NCBI GenBank assembly: GCA_001898825.1
Contig: MKVK01000019.1
Coordinates: forward strand, 124,001 to 188,000
Length of the DNA stretch: 64,000 bases
Direction: 5' to 3'
DNA from: Magnetospirillum sp. 64-120
GTDB lineage: Bacteria; Pseudomonadota; Alphaproteobacteria; Rhodospirillales; Magnetospirillaceae
The position numbers and the translations under genes were made by a program. Of the stretch, positions 28,361-37,057 are shown one piece after another. Each line of letters opens with the position of its first letter. Position 1 is the stretch's first letter. A model generated the notes under the pieces. It ran no database searches. It was not told the DNA's origin and saw nothing but the letters and a program-made list of their open reading frames with translations.

Positions 28361-29173
28361 TTAAAACAGCTTTTCCCACAGCGACAGCACGATCTCGAAG
28401 ACGATCAGGAAGACGATGTACCATTCGACCCGAAGCGAGCGGCTGGTGTGCACCAGGTCCAGCAGGGTTTCGGCGGTGTCGCCGATCACTTCCAGCTTGT
28501 GATCCAGCGCCCGGCTGCGTTCGCGGATTTCGTATTCGCGTTCCAGACGGCCGAACAGGCCTTCCAGTTCCGGCAGGTTCCACAGTGCTTCCGGCTTTTC
28601 CAGGACTTCGGCGCGGCCGACCATGCGGTGCTGGGTCAACAGCACGTCGCCGATCTGTGACAGCAGTTCCTTGATCTTGAAATTGCGGCTGCCGTGGCGT
28701 TTCAGCCGGGCCGCCAGGGGCTCGACCCGGTCGAACACCGCCGCCACGCGGATTTCGAAATGTTCCAGCAGCATGTCCTTGGCCAGCACGTCGGCCACCA
28801 CCTGCATGCGCTCGGGCGTCAGTTCCGCCAAGATGATGGTGCCGTCGGGGTCCACATGTTCGGAACTGCCGGGGACGACGTCGATGTGGGCCTGTTCTCG
28901 CCCCGGTTCGGCCAACGGGTCGCTGACCAGATGGGTGATGTCGGCCAGATAATGGGCTTCTTCCTCGGCGCTGACGTCGAACAGCACGACGACGCCATAG
29001 CGGAACAACACGGCATAGCCCTTGCGCCCGACCCGCAGGGTCAAGGGCGTGGTGGCCAGGGCCAGCTTTTGCTCGAAGCCGCGGGTGTCCAGGCGTTCGC
29101 CCAGCAGGAAACCGCGAACGATCAGGCCACGATGGGCGGCGACGGGGTTTTCGGGTGCGTTGATCTGACTCAT
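28361..29173 (-). CDS. RMD1/YagE-type DUF155 protein
   Basis: A 270-residue protein of the DUF155 family, best known from yeast mitochondrial Rmd1 and related inner-membrane proteins. Visible family segments: RVGRKGYAVLFRYGVVVLFD, LAKDMLLEHFEIRVAAVFDR, LLSQIGDVLLTQHRMVGRAE and the C-terminal LDLVHTSRSLRVEWYIVFLI. It ends with a membrane helix (WYIVFLIVFEIVLSLWEKLF), a tail anchor with the bulk of the protein in the cytosol. No molecular function is established for bacterial members. The esterase gene follows 46 bp before its own end in the same direction. Confidence 0.84.
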   Translation of the reverse strand: MSQINAPENPVAAHRGLIVRGFLLGERLDTRGFEQKLALATTPLTLRVGRKGYAVLFRYGVVVLFDVSAEEEAHYLADITHLVSDPLAEPGREQAHIDVVPGSSEHVDPDGTIILAELTPERMQVVADVLAKDMLLEHFEIRVAAVFDRVEPLAARLKRHGSRNFKIKELLSQIGDVLLTQHRMVGRAEVLEKPEALWNLPELEGLFGRLEREYEIRERSRALDHKLEVIGDTAETLLDLVHTSRSLRVEWYIVFLIVFEIVLSLWEKLF

Positions 29174-29217
29174 GGTCGGGTGATGCTGCCGTTCCGCCTG
29201 ACTCAGGTCAAGTTAAG

Positions 29218-30168
29218 CTATTCCGCCGCTTGCCGAAAAGGGGACGACAACGCCCGTGAAACCGCTTGGGCCGCCTGATCCACCGCCTGGACCGCCTGAT
29301 CCAACAAGCTGGTCATCTGCATGAAGGAATGGGGCGCGTCGTCATAAACCGAAAGCGTTGTCGGAACGCCGGCCTTTTCCAGTTTCTTGGCCAGCTTCAG
29401 GCTGTCGTCCAGCAGGCAGTCCTGGCCGGCGCCGATCACCAATTGCGGCGGCAAGCCGTGCAGGTCGGCATGAAGGGGGGCGGCCAGCGGATTGGCGCGC
29501 TGGGCCGGGTCGGCCAGATATTGCGACCAGAACCAGTCCACTCGCTGACTGGTCAGTCCATGGGCGCCGCCGCCATAGGCGCGGTGCGAAGCGGTCTGCA
29601 GATCGGCCGAGAACATGCCGTAAAGCAGCACGCCGAAGCGTGGCAGGGTCAGGCCGATGTCGCGGCAGGACAAGGTGGCGGCCAGGGCCAGGTTGGCGCC
29701 GGCCGAATCGCCGCCGATGGCGACATTGGTGCCGTCCAGACCATGGGCGCTGCCGTTGCGGCGCAGCCAGGACAGGGTTTCCAGCGCTTCTTGCACCTGA
29801 CCGGGGAAGCGGACTTCCGGGGCCAGCGAGTAGCCCAAGGCCAGAACCGCCACCCCGGATCGGATGGCCAGCAGCCGCAGCAGCCGCTCGTGGGTGTCCA
29901 GGCTGTTCAGGGCGAAGCCGCCGCCGTGGAAGTAGACCAGAACCGGGCGGTTGGTCTGGCCGGCCGGCACCGCATCGAACAACCGCAGTCGCAGCCGGCC
30001 CACCTGGATGTCCTGGCGACGGGCGATGTCGGGCAGGTCGCGGTTCCATATGGCCTGGTACGCCAAGGCGTTCCGCCGCGCCTGGGGCAGGGGCTGGCGC
30101 AACGGATCGGCCGGGGCGACCCCTTGGGTTTGGGCATAGGCTTGGATGGCGGCGATGGGCGTGGTCAT
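29218..30168 (-). CDS. Alpha/beta hydrolase, hormone-sensitive-lipase-type esterase
   Basis: A 316-residue cytosolic carboxylesterase of the HSL (type IV) family. The oxyanion motif HGGG lies at residues 81-84 (LVYFHGGGFALNS), the nucleophile is S155 in GGDSAGANLALAA, and the acid and base are expected in VIGAGQDCLLDD and YDDAPHSFMQM. Start MTTPIAAIQ has CGGAG upstream. An earlier in-frame ATG at 30216 overlaps the probable promoter and is rejected. Natural substrate unknown; short-chain esters are usual. Expression probably starts from the promoter at 30196-30221. Confidence 0.88.
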   Translation of the reverse strand: MTTPIAAIQAYAQTQGVAPADPLRQPLPQARRNALAYQAIWNRDLPDIARRQDIQVGRLRLRLFDAVPAGQTNRPVLVYFHGGGFALNSLDTHERLLRLLAIRSGVAVLALGYSLAPEVRFPGQVQEALETLSWLRRNGSAHGLDGTNVAIGGDSAGANLALAATLSCRDIGLTLPRFGVLLYGMFSADLQTASHRAYGGGAHGLTSQRVDWFWSQYLADPAQRANPLAAPLHADLHGLPPQLVIGAGQDCLLDDSLKLAKKLEKAGVPTTLSVYDDAPHSFMQMTSLLDQAVQAVDQAAQAVSRALSSPFRQAAE

Positions 30169-30195
30169 TGCTGGCTCCGTGTGGATGGCTGTCAG

Positions 30196-30221
30196 ATTAT
30201 ACAACACACAAAACATGTCAA
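30196..30221 (-). promoter_or_regulatory. Probable sigma-70-type promoter for the esterase
   Basis: On the minus strand the hexamers TTGACA and TATAAT occur exactly, 14 bases apart, in an AT-rich patch, with the likely start point about 20 bases before the esterase ATG. The spacing is shorter than the usual 16-18, so an activator or an alternative upstream hexamer (TCTTTG at 17 bases) may be used. Confidence 0.5.
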
Positions 30222-30495
30222 AGAAAAATATAAATACATAATAATTGTGTATTTATTAGATTCGGACCAGAGCCGATTGATTCCAATATTGGAATCGGCG
30301 CCATGGCGGGCCGGGGAATGATTGATTTTTGTGGTGGGTGCGGGCATCCTCTGGCTGGGGAAGGGGCGGCCGGTCGCGGTCGCCATGGTTTTCCGGCGCC
30401 ATTGGGTGTCTTTCAGGCCGTCGTCCCTTGCGGGCGGCGATAAACGGCCGGCGTCAGAACGGCCGCAAACGCAGACAGGACAAGGAACGTTCCGG
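30222..30495. promoter_or_regulatory. AT-rich regulatory region with an 18-bp perfect palindrome
   Basis: The divergent region between the esterase and the coiled-coil gene contains no gene I can support. A distinctly AT-rich stretch (to about 30265) holds the imperfect inverted repeat AATACA...TGTATT, and 30279-30296 is the perfect palindrome GATTCCAATATTGGAATC, the size of a dimeric repressor site. The rest to 30495 is GC-rich leader of the coiled-coil gene; a frame is open through it, but without coding character. Confidence 0.5.
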
Positions 30496-33396
30496 ATGGG
30501 TGAGACGACGCAGCAGCAGGATGTGACGGAAGGCCGCAACGACACCGTGGCGGTGGAACCCGTTCCCGACACGCCGTCCATTCTGGCGCTCGAACCGCTG
30601 ATGCCGCCGCCGCCCAAGAAATCCCGCATGAAAAAGGCCGACGCGGCTTCGCGCATGGTGCGCGCCGTCAATATCGGCGCCGGCTTGGCGACCTTTGTCT
30701 GGCTGGGCTTTTGCGGCCAGTACGTGAACACCAATGTGGGCTGGGACAACATGATGGCCCTGCAGCCCCAGGAACTGGGGGGCATCGTCGGCGCCGCCTT
30801 CGTTCCGGTGGCGCTGTTGTGGATGGTTCTGGCCTGGCTGGATCGCGGCCGCGTCATGCGGGTGGTGGCCAAGGAACTGGACGACCATCTGCGTCGTTTG
30901 ACTTATCCTTCCGACGAATCGGAAAACCGCGTGAAAGCGGTGTCGGATTCGCTGATGGCCCAGACCAAGGCGTTGACCCAGGCGTCCGAACGCGCCGCTG
31001 TGGACGCGGACAAGGTGCGCTCGCAACTGGCCGGGCAGATTGAAACCCTGTCCAGCGTGCTGGGCCGGGTCAGCGGTGACGCCCGTTCCGCCGTCGATGC
31101 CCTGAAGAACGAAGTGGACCGCCTCAGCGGCGCCGCCGACAACGCCACCGCCCGGGCGCGCGAGATGGAGCATCTGCTGCGCCTGCAGACCCAGGAACTC
31201 AATCAGGTCACCGACACCGCCGCCGCCAAGGTGCGGGAATTCGGCGAATCCATGCATCAGCAGATGGAAGCCATCGACCAAAGCTCGGCGCGGGCCGCGC
31301 AACGGGCCGAAAGCTTGTCGGGACAGGTGGCGCTTCATACCGATTCCTTGGACAAGGTATCGCAGAACGCGGTGGCCCGCGCCGAACAGGTGGGGCAGAT
31401 CTTCACCGACAAGGCCAATTTGCTGGAGTCGGCGGCGACCAGCGCCGGCGAGCGCACGGAAAATGTCGCCACCACCCTGTCGCAACGGGTCGAGGCGCTG
31501 GAAACCCTGTTCAACCGTCAGAACGCCGACCTGGATCAGGCGGCGGTGCGTCTGGCCGAACAGACCGGCCGCATCAGCCAGTCCTTGCAGCAACAGGCCA
31601 CCGGCCTGGACCAGATCACCGACCGGGTGCTGTCGCGCATCCGTATCGTCGAGGAAGCGCTTTCGGTGCAGTCGCGGGAAGTGTCCTCGGCGTCGGACCA
31701 GGCCATGAACCGCTTCCGCGAGATGGAAGAAGTTCTGGCCCGTCACGCCGAAGCGTTGCGCACCACCTCGGACGAAGCCGCCGCCCAAATGGGCGAGGTG
31801 GGCGACGTCTTCGCCCAGCGCCGCGACGACGTGGACCAGGCGGCCGAGCGTGCCGGCACCCGTGTCCGCGAAACCGGCGAGATGTTCCAGTCCCAGGCCC
31901 GCGCCCTGGCCGCCGCCTCGGACCAAATGCAGGCCCGCGCCCGCGAGGTTTCGGAAACTCTGCGCCTGCATATCGAGGAACTGGGCAAGGGCGCCGAACG
32001 CGCCGCCGGTCAGGCCGAAGGCATCCGCCAGTCGCTCAGGAAGCAGGCCGACGAACTGGCCGACGCCGCCAACGTGGTGTCCACCCAGGCCCGCCTGTCG
32101 GAAGCGTCCTTGAACCAGCAGTCGCGCCATCTGATTTCCACCTCGGATCAGGTGATGGCCAAGGTGAAGACCATTTCCGACACCCTGCGCCAGAACACCA
32201 ACGATCTGGTCGCCATGTCGTCGCGCGTCGGCGTCGAACTGGACGCGGTGGGCGAAGGCCTGCGCCAGCGCACCATGGAAGTGGGATCCGCCGCCACCAA
32301 GGCGGTGGCCGACACGGCGGGGGTCGCCGAAATGCTGGAACAGCGTTCCGAGCAGATGGGCACCATCGCCGAGCAGGTGGCCAGCCGTCTGCGCGGCACC
32401 ATCGATGCCCTGCGCCGCCAGACCGAACAACTGGTGGCTTCGGCCGACCAGACCCAGGTCACGGTCAGCGCCGTGGGCGAAAAACTGAAGGACCAGACCG
32501 AAGCGGTGGCGCGTGCCGCCGACGATTCGTCGGAAGTGCTGCAGGCCTTCGGCTCGGCCATCGCCAAGCATGCGGTGGAAGTGGGCGAAGCGGCCCAGCG
32601 GGTGTTCCACAATTCGCAGACCGCCGGCGACGCGTTGCGCCAGATCGTCCGCGATTTCGAGGAATCGTCCAACAAGACCGCCGGCCAGGTCACTGCCGCC
32701 GGCGACATGCTGCGCGCCGGTATCCGCGACCTGACCCAGGCTTCGGAACGCATCACCTCGTCCGTCCGCGCCTCGGGCGAGAATTTGCGCCGCTATGCCT
32801 TGGAATTGCAGGAATCCACCGACCGCACCGGGGCCAAGCTGGAAACCTCGTTCGAAGTCATCCGTCAGAAGTCCAACGACCTGGGGGTCACCGGCGAACG
32901 CCTGTCGCAACAGGCGGAAAGCCTGGTCGCCACCTATGGTCGCCAGATCGACGAACTGGTCAGCGCCTCCAAGCTGGCCGAGATGCGGGCGGGGCAGATC
33001 GAGGAACGCCGGGCCCAAGCCTCGGTGGAACATTTCCTCAGGAACGCCGCTTTCATCGTGGAAAAGCTGCAATCGCTGTCGGTGGACATCGGCCGCATCT
33101 TCGCCACCAATATCGACGAGAAAGCCTGGCGCGAGTTCCATGCCGGCGACCAGTCGGTTTTCGTGCGCAAGATCCTGAAGAATCTGGACAAGCACCAGAT
33201 CGCCGCCATCAAGAACAAGTTCGAGGACGACGGCGAGTTCCGCGAATACGTCACCCGCTATCTGGCCGAGTTCGAGGCCCTGCTGAACCAGGCCCGCCAG
33301 TCCGATTATGCCGACGTGCTGACCGGCACCTTCACCTCGTCGGAAGTGGGCAAGCTGTATCTGGTGGTCGCCCGCGCCTTGGGCCGCTTGGAATAA
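30496..33396 (+). CDS. Two-TM long coiled-coil protein (TipN-like topology)
   Basis: A 966-residue protein, family not recognised. A basic, Pro-rich cytosolic N-terminus (PPPPKKSRMKK) leads to two membrane helices at about residues 57-74 and 95-116. About 780 residues of near-continuous alpha-helical coiled coil follow, made of loosely repeated units such as AxxVGExLRQQT and ASDQxMxRxRE. A C-terminal non-repetitive module (about 870-966) contains FATNIDEKAWREFHAGDQS and GTFTSSEVGKLYLVVARALG. It lacks the receptor hairpin [16 protein letters not shown], so it is not a chemoreceptor. Two N-terminal helices plus a giant coiled coil is the topology of the Caulobacter pole marker TipN; that parallel is inference. 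Start at 30496 follows AAGGAA; frames upstream to 30322 look non-coding. Confidence 0.7.
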   Translation: MGETTQQQDVTEGRNDTVAVEPVPDTPSILALEPLMPPPPKKSRMKKADAASRMVRAVNIGAGLATFVWLGFCGQYVNTNVGWDNMMALQPQELGGIVGAAFVPVALLWMVLAWLDRGRVMRVVAKELDDHLRRLTYPSDESENRVKAVSDSLMAQTKALTQASERAAVDADKVRSQLAGQIETLSSVLGRVSGDARSAVDALKNEVDRLSGAADNATARAREMEHLLRLQTQELNQVTDTAAAKVREFGESMHQQMEAIDQSSARAAQRAESLSGQVALHTDSLDKVSQNAVARAEQVGQIFTDKANLLESAATSAGERTENVATTLSQRVEALETLFNRQNADLDQAAVRLAEQTGRISQSLQQQATGLDQITDRVLSRIRIVEEALSVQSREVSSASDQAMNRFREMEEVLARHAEALRTTSDEAAAQMGEVGDVFAQRRDDVDQAAERAGTRVRETGEMFQSQARALAAASDQMQARAREVSETLRLHIEELGKGAERAAGQAEGIRQSLRKQADELADAANVVSTQARLSEASLNQQSRHLISTSDQVMAKVKTISDTLRQNTNDLVAMSSRVGVELDAVGEGLRQRTMEVGSAATKAVADTAGVAEMLEQRSEQMGTIAEQVASRLRGTIDALRRQTEQLVASADQTQVTVSAVGEKLKDQTEAVARAADDSSEVLQAFGSAIAKHAVEVGEAAQRVFHNSQTAGDALRQIVRDFEESSNKTAGQVTAAGDMLRAGIRDLTQASERITSSVRASGENLRRYALELQESTDRTGAKLETSFEVIRQKSNDLGVTGERLSQQAESLVATYGRQIDELVSASKLAEMRAGQIEERRAQASVEHFLRNAAFIVEKLQSLSVDIGRIFATNIDEKAWREFHAGDQSVFVRKILKNLDKHQIAAIKNKFEDDGEFREYVTRYLAEFEALLNQARQSDYADVLTGTFTSSEVGKLYLVVARALGRLE

Positions 33397-33397
33397 A

Positions 33398-34075
33398 TCA
33401 GGGCGCCGCCAAACGCGTCAACGCGGCCGGGTTCAGCACCGTGACCCGGCCGCGTGTCGTTTCGACCCAGGTCTTGGCGGCGAAATCGGCCATCAGCCGG
33501 GCCACCACTTCGCGGGTGGTGCCCATATGGCCGGCGATTTCCTGTTGGGTCATGGCGATCCGTCCGCTGGCGCTGGCGTGGCGCAGCAGGAACTGGGCCA
33601 GACGCTGGTCCAGGCGGCAGGAATGGATTTGCTCGAGCTCGTCCATCAGGCGGAAGACGATGGTGGAAAGCGCCTTGACCGTCAGGTCCTGGATGGGCTT
33701 TTCCGTTTCGAACAAGGTCCGATAGGTGGGGCCGCCCACCACCGCCACCTCGCTGTCTTCCTCGGCTTGGACCCAGGCCGGGTAAAGCAGGTCGTTGAAC
33801 AGGCAGTTCAGCGCCAGAACGCAGGTCTCGCCCGGGGCGATCTGATAAAGCGTCGCCTCGCGCCCGGCCGGGCTTAAGGTGAACACCCGAAGGCCGCCGC
33901 TGAGGACGAAATAGGCCCCCGACACGCTTTGCCCCTTGCTGACCGGTACGGCCCCTTTGGTGAAACGATGGCGGGAATGTCCCCTGGACAAGATCTCTTG
34001 TCCAGATGGCGACATCCGGCAGAAAAAGCCCAATTCGCGCATGTTCTGCCCCCTGCGGTCCCGACACGCCATCAT
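33398..34075 (-). CDS. Crp/Fnr-family transcriptional regulator
   Basis: A 225-residue regulator with an N-terminal cyclic-nucleotide-binding-type beta-roll (KGQSVSGAYFVLSGGLRVFTL, GREATLYQIAPGETCVLALN) and a C-terminal Crp-type helix-turn-helix (IAMTQQEIAGHMGTTREVVARLM). The four-cysteine cluster of FNR is absent, though two cysteines sit close together in ETCVLALNCLF, so a redox or haem signal rather than an Fe-S cluster is possible. The start ATG overlaps the stop of the upstream peroxidase gene by four bases (ATGA), so the pair is translationally coupled and the regulator may control that operon. Confidence 0.85.
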   Translation of the reverse strand: MMACRDRRGQNMRELGFFCRMSPSGQEILSRGHSRHRFTKGAVPVSKGQSVSGAYFVLSGGLRVFTLSPAGREATLYQIAPGETCVLALNCLFNDLLYPAWVQAEEDSEVAVVGGPTYRTLFETEKPIQDLTVKALSTIVFRLMDELEQIHSCRLDQRLAQFLLRHASASGRIAMTQQEIAGHMGTTREVVARLMADFAAKTWVETTRGRVTVLNPAALTRLAAP

Positions 34076-35385
34076 AGCGCAGCGCGGCGGGCCAGGGTAT
34101 CGCTGGTCAGGGATTGCAGGAAGGACACCAGATCGTCCACGTCACGGGGCGACAGGGTCTTGCCCACATAACGGCCCAAGCGCGATTGCTCGGCGCTCCA
34201 CCACAGATCCTCGTGCCCATGGCCTTCCACCTTGGCGCCCAATTGGGCCTGGGCCATGATCCGCACCGCCTGATCCAGGCTGGCCACCGAGCCGTTGTGG
34301 AAATAAGGCGCGGTCAGCGCCACGTTGCGCAACGACGGCACCCGCCACACCCCTTCGGCGGAAGATGGCGCGCCGCGTCCCTTGTCGGCGGCCAAGGTTC
34401 CGCGCTGGTCGGCGGACAGGCGGCTGGTGCGCAGCACGGCGAAGGGGTTCTTCGGGCCGACCAAACTGGCGCCGCTGAAATTGGGGCCGGAATGGCAGGT
34501 GGCGCAGCCCAGGTCCTGGAACAGCCACATGCCACGCTGCTGCCCTGGCGACAGTGCCCGTTCATCTCCGGCGACGAAGCGGTCATAGGGGGAATCATTG
34601 GTGACCAACGAGCGTTCAAAGGTCGCCAAGGCCTGGGCGACACGGTTGGCGGAGATAGCCGCCGAGCCGAAGGCAGCGGCGAAGGCCGGCGGATAAGTGG
34701 GGTCGGCGGCTAGGCGTTGCTCCATCAGGTCCAGCGAAGCCAGACCCATTTCAAGGGGATTGAGGATGGGACCCAGGGCCTGTTCTTCCAGGCTGGCGGC
34801 GCGACCGTCCCAGAACAGCCGGGCCTGATAGGCGGCGTTGTAAACGGTGGGGGTGTTGCGGCTGCCGATCTGGCCGTTGATGCCCTGGGCGGTGACGCGG
34901 CCGTCATGGCCGGCGCCTTTGCTCACGTCGTGGCAGGACGCACAGGACAGGCTGCCGTCTTGGGATAGTTTGGTGTCGTGGAACAGCCGCCGCCCCAGGG
35001 CCAGCTTGGCGGCGTTGCCGGGATTGTCCACCGGGGTCGGGACCAAGGCCGGCAGGCCGCGCCAGGTCGGGGTAGAGGACGGTGGCGGGTTTGGTGGGGG
35101 CGGGGCGTCAAAATCTTCGGCGACTTGTGCCCGCGGTGCGATCAGCGGCGCGATGGTTTGGGCGGGAAAGTTGGCCAGGGTGGCCAGGATCGCCAGCTTG
35201 ATGGAAAAGGCGATTACCCCCAGCCCCAGGGCGGCGCCCAGGAACCAGCGGCCGCCGCCGTCCAGGACGCCGCCCCACGACCCGGCGGGGGCAAGGTCGC
35301 GCCGCACCAACAGGGTCAGCGCGGTGAAGGCGGCCAAGGCCACCAGGATGCCGATCACCAGGATCGGCGCAAGATCGGCATGCAT
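34072..35385 (-). CDS. Membrane-anchored dihaem cytochrome-c peroxidase
   Basis: A 437-residue member of the MauG/CcpA family. Two c-type haem sites are present, LSCASCHDVS (near residue 150) and LGCATCHSGPN (near 300), with GSRNTPTVYNAAYQ and LRNVALTAPYFHNGSVASL as family landmarks. The protein is unusual in carrying two N-terminal membrane helices (ILVIGILVALAAFTALTLL and WFLGAALGLGVIAFSIKLA) and a Pro-rich linker before the catalytic part, instead of a cleavable signal. It therefore sits in the inner membrane facing the periplasm and could take electrons from quinol or membrane cytochromes to reduce peroxide. Coupled to the downstream Crp/Fnr gene. Confidence 0.86.
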   Translation of the reverse strand: MHADLAPILVIGILVALAAFTALTLLVRRDLAPAGSWGGVLDGGGRWFLGAALGLGVIAFSIKLAILATLANFPAQTIAPLIAPRAQVAEDFDAPPPPNPPPSSTPTWRGLPALVPTPVDNPGNAAKLALGRRLFHDTKLSQDGSLSCASCHDVSKGAGHDGRVTAQGINGQIGSRNTPTVYNAAYQARLFWDGRAASLEEQALGPILNPLEMGLASLDLMEQRLAADPTYPPAFAAAFGSAAISANRVAQALATFERSLVTNDSPYDRFVAGDERALSPGQQRGMWLFQDLGCATCHSGPNFSGASLVGPKNPFAVLRTSRLSADQRGTLAADKGRGAPSSAEGVWRVPSLRNVALTAPYFHNGSVASLDQAVRIMAQAQLGAKVEGHGHEDLWWSAEQSRLGRYVGKTLSPRDVDDLVSFLQSLTSDTLARRAAL

Positions 35386-35400
35386 GGTGGCCTCCCTGAC

Positions 35401-35706
35401 TTAGGCCGCGCCTTGGCGGAAGAACAAGGTGCCGGGGCTGGCGCTTTTCACCTCGGTGATGGAATCGAAGGGCAGGCCGACGCGGTCATGGGCGCGGCGT
35501 ACCGCCTCGGCGTCGGGGGCCAGATTCAGGCAAAAGGCGCGTCCGGCTTCCAGCCCGACCTCGACGTTCAGCAGCACCACGCCTTCGGCTTGGCAGGCCT
35601 GTTGGTATTGGGCGAAAAATCCCTCGAATTGCTCGGCGGTCAGGCCGGCGGGAAAGGTGTCCTTGGCGACGTCGTGGGTATCGACGAACAGGCGCATGGC
35701 GTTCAT
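35401..35706 (-). CDS. DUF4242 family protein, possible nickel-binding
   Basis: A 101-residue ferredoxin-like-fold protein resembling DUF4242, whose studied member SCO4226 binds nickel. Typical parts are MRLFVDTHDV at the start, AFCLNLAPDAEAVRRAHDRVG in the middle and LPFDSITEVKSASPG near the end. The start at 35706 has GGAGAAA five bases upstream; ATG at 35718 has no such site. It follows ureG by 68 bp in the same direction and precedes the peroxidase gene. Its place right behind a nickel-enzyme operon makes a role in nickel handling plausible, but the metal-binding residues cannot be confirmed from the sequence alone. Confidence 0.62.
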   Translation of the reverse strand: MNAMRLFVDTHDVAKDTFPAGLTAEQFEGFFAQYQQACQAEGVVLLNVEVGLEAGRAFCLNLAPDAEAVRRAHDRVGLPFDSITEVKSASPGTLFFRQGAA

Positions 35707-35774
35707 GGCTTTCTCCATTGCTGAACAATGGGCAAAGCCTAGAACCGCCCGGCTGGGGGCGTCTGTAGCCCAGG

Positions 35775-36383
35775 TTACACTGGTCGCAGCCCACCGGCCT
35801 TGACGATGAAGGCGGCGATGTCGGCCAGTCCCTGGCCGGTCTTCATGTTGGAAAACACGAAGGGACGATCACCGCGCATCTTGCGGCTGTCGCGCTCCAT
35901 CACCTCCAGGCTGGCGCCGACCAAGGGCGCCAGATCAATCTTGTTGATGATCAGCAAATCCGACCGGGTGATGCCGGGACCACCCTTACGCGGCAATTTG
36001 TCGCCGGCGGCGACATCGATGACGTAAAGGGTGATATCGGCCAGTTCCGGGCTGAAGGTGGCGGTCAGGTTGTCGCCGCCCGATTCGATCAGCAAAAGTT
36101 CCAGGCCAGGGTGGCGGGCCTGCATGTCGTCCACCGCCGCCAGATTGATGCTGGCATCCTCGCGGATGGCGGTGTGGGGACAGCCGCCGGTCTCCACCCC
36201 CAGGATGCGGTCGGGGGGAAGCGCGCCGTTCTTGGTCAGGAACTCGCAGTCTTCGCGGGTATAGACGTCGTTGGTGATGGCGGCGATGTCGTAGATTTCG
36301 CGGAAATGGAGGCACAGGGCCAGGGTCAGGGCGGTCTTGCCCGATCCCACCGGCCCACCGATGCCAACGCGGAAAGCGCTCAT
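35775..36383 (-). CDS. ureG: Urease accessory GTPase UreG
   Basis: Delivers nickel to apo-urease in a GTP-dependent step with UreD, UreF and UreE. The 202-residue SIMIBI GTPase has the P-loop [13 protein letters not shown] at residues 8-20, the nickel-binding Cys-Pro-His of [20 protein letters not shown], and [10 protein letters not shown]. The start at 36383 ([11 protein letters not shown]) overlaps the ureF stop by four bases. It is the last gene of the urt-ure string. Confidence 0.96.
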   Translation of the reverse strand: MSAFRVGIGGPVGSGKTALTLALCLHFREIYDIAAITNDVYTREDCEFLTKNGALPPDRILGVETGGCPHTAIREDASINLAAVDDMQARHPGLELLLIESGGDNLTATFSPELADITLYVIDVAAGDKLPRKGGPGITRSDLLIINKIDLAPLVGASLEVMERDSRKMRGDRPFVFSNMKTGQGLADIAAFIVKAGGLRPV

Positions 36384-37057
36384 GATCTGAACAACCTTGT
36401 GTATTGGGTTTCGTGGGTCAGGCTGCACCAATCCACCACGGGGGTGGCGCTGCCCAGATCGGCGAAGGGGCGGCCCAAAGCGGCGGTGGCGCAATCCAGG
36501 GCGACGGGTTCCAGGGCGGCCACCGCCTTCATGCCGTCGGTCTGGCCCAAGGGCACCAGCCTTACCGCCGCCGACACTAGGTTGGCGGCGAAGGCATGCA
36601 GGAAGGCGGCGCAGGCGTCAGGGGCGGCGATGTCGCAGCGTGCCGCCACCACGCCCACCGCCACCGCATAGGCCGGGGCTCGGCCCTGTTGGCGTAGCCG
36701 GGCTTTCCAGTCTTCCAGCCACGGATCGGGCCACACGGCGGCGACTGTGTTCAGAAAGGCGGTGCCTTGGGCGCTGGATTCCAGGGCCAGTTCGGCACTG
36801 GGGCGCAGGCAATCGGCCAGTTCCACCAGCTTGTCCAAGCGTGACGCATCGTTGAGCGCGGCATAGGCTTCCAGCAGCAGGGCTGCATCACTGCGCCCGG
36901 CGCCATGATGCAGGATGGTGTCGATCCAGGCGGTCAGGCTGGCACGATCGCTGACCAAGCCTTGCTCAACCGCCCGTTCCAGCCCATGGGAATAGCTGAA
37001 GCCGCCCACCGGGAAGCTGGGCGACAGCCAGGTCATCAGCCGCAGCAGCGCGTTCAT
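36380..37057 (-). CDS. ureF: Urease accessory protein UreF
   Basis: A 225-residue helical protein that gates UreG activity in the urease activation complex. The N-terminus [21 protein letters not shown] and the stretch [24 protein letters not shown] are typical. It overlaps ureE by four bases at its start and ureG by four at its end, so all three are made in step. Confidence 0.94.
   Translation of the reverse strand: MNALLRLMTWLSPSFPVGGFSYSHGLERAVEQGLVSDRASLTAWIDTILHHGAGRSDAALLLEAYAALNDASRLDKLVELADCLRPSAELALESSAQGTAFLNTVAAVWPDPWLEDWKARLRQQGRAPAYAVAVGVVAARCDIAAPDACAAFLHAFAANLVSAAVRLVPLGQTDGMKAVAALEPVALDCATAALGRPFADLGSATPVVDWCSLTHETQYTRLFRS

Noticed and set aside
30454-33195. A 913-codon antisense frame over the coiled-coil gene
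   Set aside because: Composition reflects the repetitive coiled-coil codons of the plus strand; no start site or domain.
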